A stretch of DNA of 64,000 nt from positions 19,563,996 to 19,627,995 of the forward strand of contig NC_087066.1 in NCBI RefSeq assembly GCF_963678635.1. The letters are read 5' to 3'. Below the pieces are notes generated by a model. It saw only the letters and a list, made by a program, of their open reading frames with translations, made no database searches and had not been told where the DNA came from. The stretch comes from Symsagittifera roscoffensis. Taxonomy: Eukaryota > Xenacoelomorpha > Acoela > Convolutidae. Each line of letters opens with the position of its first letter. The first letter of the stretch is position 1. The translations under genes were made by a program, and so were the position numbers. Shown here one piece after another: positions 54,460 through 64,000 of the stretch.

Positions 54460-54520
54460 CTTAATGGCATTCCCAGATTTCTCTTTTAATTCTGAAATCT
54501 GTCAGAGCGCCATTAAGTGA
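54460..54520. repeat. Inverted-repeat motif, copy 1
   Basis: CTTAATGGCATTC at the left and CGCCATTAAGTGACGTCACA at the right form complementary 9-bp ends (CTTAATGGC/GCCATTAAG) around about 40 bp. Confidence 0.5.
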
Positions 54521-55126
54521 CGTCACATGCTTTGTTTTCACAGATCATGGATCTTAGGGCCGTGAAGGATAAGGATATTTTTACTGCTTGAGGAGAGTAC
54601 ACGCTTTGAACGAAGTCAGTTCTTTGAGCCAAAAAGTTTGCTTGCCATTTTCCGCTGTTTTCTGATCGTCTATTTCGCTTGTCGATTAATTTCCTAAGCT
54701 TCTGTTTATCGAGTCTGGTAAAATGTCCATGTTATATTTTTTTCTGGTAAAAGGACTGTCTGAAGTTTGTGATGGAGTTTGAGATGGATTTGAGATGCAG
54801 TTTGTGAAGATGAAGAACCTTGTTCTTAGGTCTCTATAAAATTCCTTGCAAATATGCCTAAATTGCATATTGATATCTGTGAAACCGAAATAAGGCAATC
54901 ATCTTGTGTATTTGACCATTTCACTTGCGGATTAATAGTCTTCAATATTAAATACCGATTTGTCGACAAAACTGGATACAATTGTTAAATTGAAATTAGA
55001 CATTGAGCAGAATTGTTTCTAAGTAGAGTTGAATTAAAATTAGAGGATCAAGAAAAAGTTGTAATTGTATTTTTTTTAAATGAATAGCTGGTTCTGTTAA
55101 CCATGTCCCATGGCATGAATAGTGTT

Positions 55127-55192
55127 TTAATGGCATTCAACAGGTTGAGCTCAAAACAATATGTTAATCTGATTAAACGCCATTAAGTCACA
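55127..55192. repeat. Inverted-repeat motif, copy 2
   Basis: TTTAATGGCATTC ... CGCCATTAAGTCACA, the same ends as copy 1 at similar spacing but with an unrelated centre. Confidence 0.5.
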
Positions 55193-56123
55193 TTTGATAC
55201 CTTTTTTTGTAAAATACAAAAATATCACAATCGAAACTTTAACAATTAATTGCCTTGAAGTGAGAAAATTTGTAACAAAATTCTTGTACCTTTCTAGAAA
55301 ATTTTCGGACTAAATTTTTTTGATAGCAAGATTACAAAAAATATAATACTCACTTCTAAAAATTTTTTTTTAGTTCAATAACTAAATGAAAACAGTTTCA
55401 GAATTAATAGGAGAAGAAAAAGAAAAGGTTAAAGAGTTGAAATTCAACTTGCTTCCGACTCTCTAGTTTAGTAAACTGGCTTGCCTTAAATTTCGCCTCT
55501 GTGTGCTTTTCGATTAACCAACAGATGTGATCTCTATTAACCGTTTCTAAAAAATTTAATTAATCACTTTAATAGAAGTTATTAAGTTCGATTATAGTTA
55601 TAGTTGAGCTCGCGAGAAAAAGTGAAGTTAACACGTTAAAGATTAAATAGCTTTGAGTTCATTGATAAGTCAACAAACTACCATAAAATATCGTTTAACT
55701 CTTTTGTTATGAGTATGGAAAAATGTGACAACCAGAGAATAAATGGCACTTTTAAATATCACGGCGTATCTAGAAGGGTTTAGGGCCTGGGGCGGTATTG
55801 GAAACGACGAACCCCCTCCCTCCTCCTCGACTTCAAAGATACAATCCTTTGACCAAACATTATAATAAGATATATCCAAAGTCCGCCACTTTTTGAAATC
55901 TGTAACCTTGCAGTAATTCTAGCTCTGCGCTTGTTCATGTTTTAATTTCTTCATTTTTTTTAAAAACCACAAAAACATTACCAAGCTGCAAAAAATGGCA
56001 CTCCAGGAACTCGATTAATATATCAGACGGCCGCACGAGACCAACGGGTTTCTCACCCAATTTTTCGCCCCGTTTCCTACAATACACCATTCTATTTGGG
56101 CCCTTTGAATGGGTATTTATCTC

Positions 56124-56482
56124 TAACTCATAGAGTAATTTCAGATAGGGTACACCGTCTGCTCGTCACGCTATCTTATTTTCGGCCGGATAGATTCGTG
56201 CAACTTCTTAGTCTAATACTAGTCTTAATCTTACTCTTATATCTCTTAGTCTCAATAGATCTAGAGTATACTGGTTTGTTACGAGTCGGTCTCTTGGAGA
56301 AAGCAACTAGGTTGTAAGTTAAATTCAAAATGCTCTGGTGCTGAAATTACAAGCAATTTCAGCACTTACAAATAAGTGGGTTGTTAGTTAGATGGAGTGT
56401 GATTGATTAGTATTTAATATTTTATAGGGATTAAATATCTAATTTATAACCAATAATAATATATAGTTTGGATCAGGTTCCA
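56124..56482 (-). repeat. Truncated solo LTR of the A/B family
   Basis: Matches the LTR from TAACTCATAGAG to GATCAGGTTCCA, lacking the terminal ~20 bp on one side and with more substitutions and small indels than the A/B copies, so it is older. The palindrome is still recognisable at 56338-56365 (one change). No element body adjoins it. Confidence 0.9.
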
Positions 56483-58539
56483 CCTTGCAATTTTTTACTA
56501 TATAATATAAAGGGTCCACGAGCAAAAAAAACTGCTCAAAAATGTTATTTCCGGCACTTTTGCTCAAATTAAGCCCAATTGAGCTTTTTCTAATGAATTT
56601 AGGAGATTTCGATATGTCAAATTAGGCAGAGCAAATTGCTTTTTTTGGATTTTTCTAAACCATCTGAAAAGTACTGACAGCCTGCGGCGCTCATACTTGA
56701 GAAAATATTCACCTGTGACCAATTTTTGTGAAATTGTATTGGTTTTTCATACGATTAACGCGTATGCGGTTATTTAGAACGACTCGAAAAGTGCTCTAAA
56801 TTGTCTTAAGGCAACCTATTTGGTCTACTTTTTACGTCTTTAGACTTATAGGGAGAACATATTGAACAAAAAATGTGCAAAAAGAAATCGCAATTCTAGC
56901 CCCATTACTTCACAGAAAATGTTGTGAGAAATTGTTTTTAATTTGCGCTCACGACCCAACACAATTTGGGTGGTGCATAGAAAACTTGTTTTGGAGCACG
57001 TAGAATCCAGGAAACCCCACTTTTTGTGTGTTTCATACATTTTGAGGGTGATCGGTGTTGCTATGGCCTGATACCGGCAGATTTTTAGAAACTTTTTTTC
57101 CCTTTCTCGCTAAAACGCAAGGTTCACCACAGACACAAAATTTTTAAATTTTGAAAGCCTTGATTTCAATCAATAGTTCATTAACAATCAGTTTACTGTA
57201 AATTTTGATTGATTAATTAGACCAGAAAAAACCACCAATGTTTGCCACTCAGTCTTTGTGTAAACTGCTTAACATTTCTGTACTAAAACAATTAAATTTG
57301 CTATATTAAAAACTAGTAAATAAACAATAAATAAATTAAACGAAAGTGCAGTGATTAGAACGCCTTTTCGCTTTTGCTGAAACACTTATGAAATCTTCCC
57401 GGATGGCTCTCAATTGAGAAACCTGAAAATTGATCCGAGAACTTTGCAGCGCATTATTTTGAGCAAAATATATGAGAGAACAGACAAACTCATGCAGACT
57501 GAACGTAGGTTCATTCTTCACTAACAAAACATTAGAAGCTCTCATTTCAATATACAAGTGTCCAGAGCAACCAGTCTACGTAGTTCGATCTTTGTCCAAA
57601 CATTTTTTTCAATTAGGTTCACGGGTTGACAGCAAAACTAGGTATAACCAAGAGTTGATTTAGAGAGCAATAAAAGTGTAGTAATTCAACTTCAATATTT
57701 ATGGAAAAATATCCGCGTGTTGAAATCTGACCTCGTGATATGACATCGCGTGATATCGCGTTACATCGGGCGAGAAAGTGAGAAGTCTTTTCTTCGAAAC
57801 TTTACACTTCTCCTTTCGAAAAAAGTACTGCATCATTGCCTATACGATGTTTTACCATGTCCCATACGTTTTACCATGTCCCATACGATGTTCGTTGAAA
57901 GCAATATCAGTTTTTTTCTGTACTAGCCTTAATATCCTGATGAATTTGCCTGCTCTGCTTTCAAACTTCCTACTCTCCACTCTCTTTGAACCTAACTTCA
58001 TATCCATATTAAGAAACTTCTGAACCTGCCTTCAGTTTCTCGACACCTTCTTACATCGTTCATCTAATGACGTTTTAGTTTCTGGATAGTCTCTAGACTC
58101 ACTTTTCAGCTCAACCTCTTTCTTTTTATTGTCTTCAATTTAACATCAGGTTCTCATTTTGCTCGCTAAAATGCTCAATCTTTTCTTGTCTCTCTGCAAA
58201 AATAGTTTTTGCTGACTCTGAATCCTACGGAATTGTTTTTCACTCTATCAACACTTATTTTTTGTTATTTCCACAACCTATAGTTTTCCAAAAAAAACGT
58301 TTTCTGGAACACTTAGAGAATAAACGGTTCCATTTCCTTGCTCGATACATGAATTTCCTCCAAAAATTAATTCAGTTGCACTTGAATCTATAACTAAGTC
58401 AAAATCGACTCTATCGTCTCAAATGTAAAAGCTAAATTAAGATTCTTTTGTTTGAGCCAACTACTGTTCTTCTCTCACGCTTTTTCTCTCAAGTCCTTCT
58501 AACAATCGCTAACATTTTATCCTAATTCTAATCATCTGA
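56483..58539. other. Unannotated region
   Basis: No gene I can support. It holds the first copy of a ~140-bp direct repeat (57625-57765) and a tandem TTTTACCATGTCCCATACG pair at 57849-57887. Confidence 0.5.
57625..57765. repeat. ~140-bp direct repeat, copy 1
   Basis: Similar along its length to 59040-59183 (TTGACAGCAAAACTAGGTA versus TTGGCAGCAAAGCAAGGTA; GTGATATCGC in both). Copies are diverged and 1.42 kb apart. Confidence 0.6.
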
Positions 58540-59041
58540 ACAGTTTCACAGAAGGTCTTTTACGGGATGGCTGGTTGACCTTACATACCAACTTAGAACT
58601 ACAATGAGCTGCTATGTGTCCTGTCGTCTTACACCTACGACACGTTTTGTCCCAAAAATGAAAATTTAATCTCCTCCCTCTTATTCCTATGATCACTTTC
58701 AAAGTTAAACAAATCTTTCTTAACTTTATTCAATTTCTTATCATATTTTTCTAAACCTTATCAAAATAACAAAAAGTATTAATTTCTTTCGGTAGATCTT
58801 TAGGAATGACTGACAAACATCTTTTCACTAAAGTCTTGTCTCATTGACTTGTCTTCCCTTTGTTTTGCTCTGTTGTCTATTTGGCAGTTCGCTGTCTTCT
58901 TTGTGTCTTTTTTCTCTGTTGCTGATCTGTCATGCGGCTTTATCTGTGTCAGCAATTCACAGTTAACTTTCTCAAAATAATTCTTAGGTCAACCACTTTT
59001 AACTTCTGGCATGTATTTTGGCAGCTGGGCCCTTAACCTTT
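58540..59041 (-). pseudogene. gag: Decayed gag-like fragment with CCHC zinc knuckle
   Basis: On the minus strand, a frame with LRAQLPKYMPEVKSG, then one stop, PKNYFEKVNCELLTQIKPHD and a Lys-rich stretch runs from about 59041 to 58805. After frame changes CLSVIPKDLPKEINTF and a clear knuckle CRRCKTTGHIAAHC (CX2CX4HX4C) are coded at 58601-58642. This is the nucleocapsid signature of a retroelement gag unrelated in sequence to A/B. No pol was found beside it. It could also be a host CCHC protein fragment, but the many stops favour a dead retroelement. Confidence 0.6.
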
Positions 59042-59183
59042 CACAGGTTGGCAGCAAAGCAAGGTACAACCAACAGTTGAATTAGAGAACGATAAAAGAC
59101 AAATATTCAACTTCTATATATGTATGAAAAATTAACCACTTGTTGAGATCTGACCTCCTGATATGGCATTGCGTGATATCGCA
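59042..59183. repeat. ~140-bp direct repeat, copy 2
   Basis: Partner of 57625-57765. It borders the gag-like fragment and may belong to the same dead element. Confidence 0.55.
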
Positions 59184-62100
59184 CAAATTCCAATCATATT
59201 TTTATTTTGAACCAAGAAAGTAACTTCTCTATACCAATCGGAGAAGTCATTTCTCTGAATCTTAACAACTAGCAAAGATACAATAAAATTTTCCATCCCT
59301 GAGGATAGCATTCTCCAATGACCTCAAGTCAAAAATGACTTATAACTTATCTTGTAGAGGATATAACTCCGGAGTACTTGATTAATTTAAAAAACATATG
59401 CTGTTTGAACTAATATAGAGACTGTTTTGTGATATAACTACCGTTAAAAGTACCAACATTTTTAGCTTTTTCGGATAAACTAATTACAAAACTTTAATTG
59501 TTCGACTTTGCCTGAAGCAGTAGATATTTGACCTCTAAGCGCCATATCCTTTCATCAGCGCCTTTCTTTATTGACCTCTGGCTAATATATAATCATATGT
59601 GTAATTTTCTTTTGATGTCTCCTTTCTGCAAATTTTTTTCTACATTGTTATTGAAAGTGTTTTTGCTACAATTATTTTTTCCTAACGTGTTTTCAGCGTT
59701 AGTTGTTTGAAATTGACTCAAATCATCTTTCGAAGTTTTTTGGCATTCCTACAAGTTGCCGTCACTCGGATACGTCTTTGGATACATTTTTAGGCTTTTG
59801 ACGACTAGAAATAAGGATTATAGATAAGGGAACTCACAGCCAGACATTCTCTTTCGGCATTATGGAGTTGAAGGAAAATGCACAGAAGTTTATTGGAAAC
59901 TATAGATTGGTCGATTAATCAATGCTAATTGCTTACATTAGAATCAATACATACCAGAAAAGAGAACGCGTGCAACGATTTGTTCCTGTCAAAAATGCAA
60001 AAAAAGCTCGAAGAGTTCTCTATCAACTAATAACAATTAGTGAAAATTGGTCATTGCAGATGATTTGAGTTATTTAGTTTGGCAGGTCAGCTGTGATTGG
60101 GTAACTTTTTAATAAAATCTTTTAGAAACCAAACATATGGAAATAAATGAAAATTTTATTTTTGGTTTGATGGTATATTGTCGTTTAGATCAGTTCATTG
60201 TTTATATCCAGACAAATCACGTAGTCGCTAAGCTTTTCGAAATTCGTTTTAGAATCTGGGTATTTTGATAAAGGGGCATGGGGTTTCTAATCAATTAATC
60301 AACTGCGGTAGCCTTAAGGTGTAACGATTTAAACTTTCTGTTTAGCGATCCGACAAAATGATGTTTTTTAAAAACCATTCCCAAGGATTATCATCCGAAG
60401 ACGGAAGGTACAACGCAAGAAAAAACTGATGGCTCGACTTAAGAAAAGACTGACGACGCGACCTGAGAAAAGTCGGGCTTGGCTATTTATTTAAGGGGGC
60501 GCGACTTAAGAAAAATTTTCGTCTCGTAAGAGAAACTGATTGAGTGACTTAGAAAAACTCTGATTTTTGGTTCAGTCGCGTGGTACCGGCAAGTTGACTT
60601 CAGCAGGGTCGGTCCAGGATTGTCAATTTTTAATCTCGCTGTTTGATTGCGCATTTTCCTATATAACGCCGGGTCGTAATGAATTGTTTAATTTACGACG
60701 GTTTGAAATACCAACATAAAATTGCGCTGGTCTGATATTGCCCAAATAAGGTCGAGCTGATAATTCTCCAAGTCGCGGACCTCGTCGCGGGCACTATTTG
60801 TAAACAAAAATCACGTAGGACAAAAAAGCCAAAGATAAGGTATTTTTAAGTGTATGGAAAAAAACATATGGCGAAATCCAAATGATTTATAGAAACAAGT
60901 ACTAAATACGAGAAACCGTCAATTGAAAAAAAAAGAAAAAGACCAAACAAACAATTGCTAAAACAAACGCTTCTCAAATCTTACGCTGAAGATCCGTAAA
61001 GATTAGAGCAAAATGCATGAGTTTTTGAACAGTAGTTTTTTTTGTATCAAACATAAATATATTAGTATATTAAAATCAGCAGTTGGCAGATAACTTGACT
61101 GGCAATATTATTTTGTTTTGGTTCTTTGTGACATTCAGCTCAATTTTACAAAAAATTCTAATATTTTGAAGAAGGCAAAAAAAAGTTTCGAATATATAGG
61201 AGAAAACTCGACTTATCATGACCGACTGAGGTTCTACAGGAGGACAGCTTTTAGAGTTTTATATGCATAAAAATAACCTACTGGAAAATTAATGGCGAAG
61301 AATATATGGCCATTTTGAAGCTGTTTATCATAATTTCAACAAAAACACTTTTCAGAAAAGCCATGCCGTTAAATGATTTTTTGGCGTTTTTTGTTTTACT
61401 AGAAAAATTCTACTCCTCACATTCCGCTTTTTTTGGAATGAATAAAATATGTTTGATAATTTCATTTTCAAAGACGTTTCTGGTTATTCATTACGTGTAA
61501 ATAAAATTTTTTAAGGAGCATCTCAATTTTGTATGAAAATAATGTAATGAAATTTGCTTCTGGGTTCTCTTGCTGAAAGAAACTTTCCCATTTAATTTTT
61601 TGACAGGTTTGATATGAAAAACTCATTTTACCTGCTTTTCATTATCTAATTTAGTTTGGGCTTTATTTGAGCTGCTGAGCTCACATAAGAAAATCAATGC
61701 CAAAGGACTGCCTAAAAATTATGTTAGATTTGTTATGACTGCTGCATGCTCAATTCACTGAGCAAATTGTTCAATAATTTCAGTTTTACTTTGATTGTAA
61801 AAGAAATAAATTAGAGTACTTCTTTCAGTTTTGTTAGATTTAGGTCGGAATTCAATCTGTGAGCTGTCGTAAAATTTATGCAAAATAGTTACAACTTGTC
61901 GTAGCTTTGGGTTGAAGTCTTTCTATAGGTTGAGGTTGCCTCTGTTTGTTTACTTGCTGGCTTCAACTAATCTATTACTAGTCTAAAAGAAAAAAATCAC
62001 TATCGAGGGCAAAAAATTGTTGGTCATGTGAATCCAATTATTCACGTTTCCCAGAAATTAAAAACTGTATTTCCATTTTCTTTAATTTCAGTTTTGAAGA

Positions 62101-64000
62101 TTTCTTAGTTAAGATACTGCATTTTAAATGTGTGACTTTGACATTAATAGTTTTCTACTGTTTTGTAGAAGAGATAAGTTTTCATCAACGGACGCTGAAT
62201 TGAATGGCTGGTGCCTGATTGAAAAAGTTTTATTCCTGTTCGAGTAATTTTATATGTGTATGTACAAGTGCTGTACAAATCAGAAAGAATGTGCTGTAGA
62301 AATCAGAAAATATAAGAACGATGAGGGTTTTAAAATTTTAGTTCAGACGTTTTTGCACATTTTGTTTATCTTCAGTACTCAGTATTTACAAGTTAAGTGT
62401 TTTCAGTATTTACAAGTTAAAGAAAAAAACTCAGGAAAAAAGCAACAAACTTCCTTCAAAGTCATACTGAAAGTATTCGATCAATTGTTCGATCCTCAGC
62501 AAACAATGTTTAACTCGTGATTCGCTGAATCGGCTGTTTTTCGAAACTTTTTTAAGATTTGTCTTCGACTGTCATTCGAACTGTCATTGTCATTCGAACT
62601 TTTTGCCCTCCTGGCTCAAGGGCAAAATCATTTTTAGCCATCAGAAATGATTCCTTGTTCGTTAATTCTTAGAAAAATTCCAATAATAATTTCTCTAGCG
62701 GTTTTCCTGTTTTCAATAAAACGCAGAATTTCTACAACCTTAGATAAATTTTAAAATGGTCCAATTTTTTCTTAAAGAAAGTTGAAAGTGGTTTTCATGA
62801 CTTGTCAGTTTGTAAAAAAAATGTACCACAAACACAAGGATTCTTCAAAGTACAAAATACGAGAAGTTGCACGACAAAGTTGTGAAACAATCTTTTGAAT
62901 TGTTGGTCTATCTGACGCAATGGCAAAAACATTATTTGCCATTACCGAAGCTCCATTGATTGTTGTTTATATTAAAAGCCCTGTTAATAACCTGATTTGT
63001 GGTTATGCACTTTTAAACAATACGCTCACTCAAAAAATTCCTTCAGTTTTAAACAAATTTTACAATGTTCTATTATTTTTCTAAAAGGAACTTGAAGGTG
63101 GTTTCCATGACTTGATAATTTGTACAAAAAATGACAAAAATTGAAACATAAACAATTTTTAAGTGTAAAATACGAGCAGTTGAACATAATAGAATAAGAA
63201 TTCAACAAAAAACGTTGATAATCATTAAACACTAATAATCCAGAAGTTTTTGCTTATTTTGTGCATAATCAGGCATTTAATTTTTTTCTACAGCTTTTAC
63301 AAATGATTAAAGACCAGGAAAAAATTGACAAACACACCTAACAGATACACAATTTTTGAGCAATTGGAATCAAACTACTATCGGATTAGTAGGTTCGATA
63401 TATGGAAAAACAGGTTATGAAAAAGTCATGAGAAGGTCTGGAAAAAAAGCAAAGGATGTAGTATTACAGATCACAAATAAAGCTCATTTCTGCGACGAAG
63501 CAAATTTTAAACGAGAATTAAACAGGTTGTAATGGAATTTTGTGAAAATGCTCATATACTTGGAATTGGTTTCACAAAAACGTGACAACTACAAAAAACC
63601 GTCTTCAGAAAAATTACCACTTTTTATTACCAAAACAATTTTAAGCGTTTGATTTATTTGCCTTCATAAAAATCTTTCAAATGCACAAGTGTATATCAGA
63701 CTGTTTATTTTTATCAATGATAAATAATTTGTGATATAGTTGATCATCACTATCGTTTAAGCTCACTTAGCAAACTTTCATTCTTTCGAAGTAAATAAGT
63801 TGTAAATGTTGGATATTAAAAACCAAAAAATCTGAATAAGTTTTCTTCCCTTTCAAACTTTTTTTTGTAAACAACAGTGTTGTCATCCTGTAACTTGTTC
63901 TAAATTGTTATCGATTTCATAAATATTGTTTAAGGTTTTGCGTAATAAATCGTTCGACGTAAAACAAAACCATTGTTTCTTTCTTCATTTCACATGTTTG
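59184..64000. other. Unannotated AT-rich region
   Basis: No gene supported on either strand. A GC-richer island lies at 60430-60830 with four GCGACTTAAGAAAA-like units (about 60434, 60458, 60501, 60544). A tandem AGTATTTACAAGTTAA pair lies near 62382-62419. Two diverged direct repeats of about 120 bp lie at 62759-62880 and 63067-63188. Confidence 0.55.
62759..63188. repeat. Pair of diverged ~120-bp direct repeats
   Basis: Both contain GAAxGTGGTTTxCATGACTTG, then TTTGTA(A/C)AAAAAATG and later AAAATACGAG(A/C)AGTTG, offset about 308 bp. Confidence 0.55.

Larger units (their letters stand above)
53763..56123. other. AT-rich region after element B
   Basis: No gene supported. It contains two copies of a roughly 60-65-bp inverted-repeat motif (54460-54520 and 55127-55190) and a G-run near 53985-53998. 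Confidence 0.6.

Noticed and set aside
57336-57663. Overlapping ORFs on both strands near 57.3-57.7 kb
   Set aside because: Lengths are within chance expectation; no motif recognised, although the region could belong to the same dead retroelement as the gag fragment.

Overview
The window is AT-rich eukaryotic repeat DNA, most likely from an invertebrate animal. This is an inference from a long satellite array, a Helitron relic, Ty3/gypsy LTR retrotransposons carrying an envelope-like gene, and TACTAAC-type splice signals. I saw no host gene with clear exons and no bacterial or organellar gene. The species cannot be named from sequence alone.

Layout. (1) 1-9705 is a satellite built from diverged 65-100 bp subunits around the motif CCTCCAAAAACCTTAG...TTAGGAGG. 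It is organised into a ~2.5 kb higher-order repeat (1-5330), a ~482 bp higher-order repeat (about 5330-8000) and a looser tail. (2) 9706-11822 is the 5' part of a Helitron Rep-helicase relic on the + strand, and 26980-27420 is its 3' (helicase motif V/VI) part. (3) Between them lies LTR retrotransposon A (11823-26979, 15.2 kb, minus strand). (4) 27421-29457 is a non-coding spacer with a C-rich to G-rich strand switch. (5) LTR retrotransposon B (29458-53762, 24.3 kb, plus strand) is the same family as A in opposite orientation, with identical 4-bp target duplications (GAAG). (6) 53763-64000 is unannotated AT-rich DNA with a truncated solo LTR of the same family (56124-56482), a decayed gag zinc-knuckle relic on the minus strand (58540-59041) and several short repeats.

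The retrotransposon family, read 5' to 3', has: a 410-bp LTR with an internal 28-bp palindrome; a primer binding site; a ~1.1 kb leader; a small basic ORF1; gag (long N-terminal part, capsid-like region, CCHC knuckle, Asn/Arg/Ser-rich nucleocapsid); protease (DSGA); RT (YLDD); RNase H; integrase (HHCC, DX35E, GPY/F); a hydrophobic ORF; a proline-rich ORF; an envelope-like glycoprotein with signal peptide, C-terminal membrane segments and a long Pro/Ser tail; a further ORF of unknown function; a candidate 87-nt terminal intron; a ~1.5 kb 3' non-coding region; and the 3' LTR. I estimate the undamaged unit at roughly 16-18 kb, large for a gypsy element.

Both copies are defective, with largely different lesions. 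A has microhomology-type deletions in gag and env plus frameshifts, but keeps an uninterrupted 672-aa integrase and an intact RNase H. B lost RNase H and a catalytic RT aspartate, and was inflated by three internal tandem duplications (1.07 kb in gag; a 2.115-kb triplication of gag/protease; 2.27 kb in the proline-rich/env region) and a minisatellite inside integrase. The most notable content is this giant env-bearing family with extra ORFs before gag and after env, and the fine record of how its copies were rearranged.
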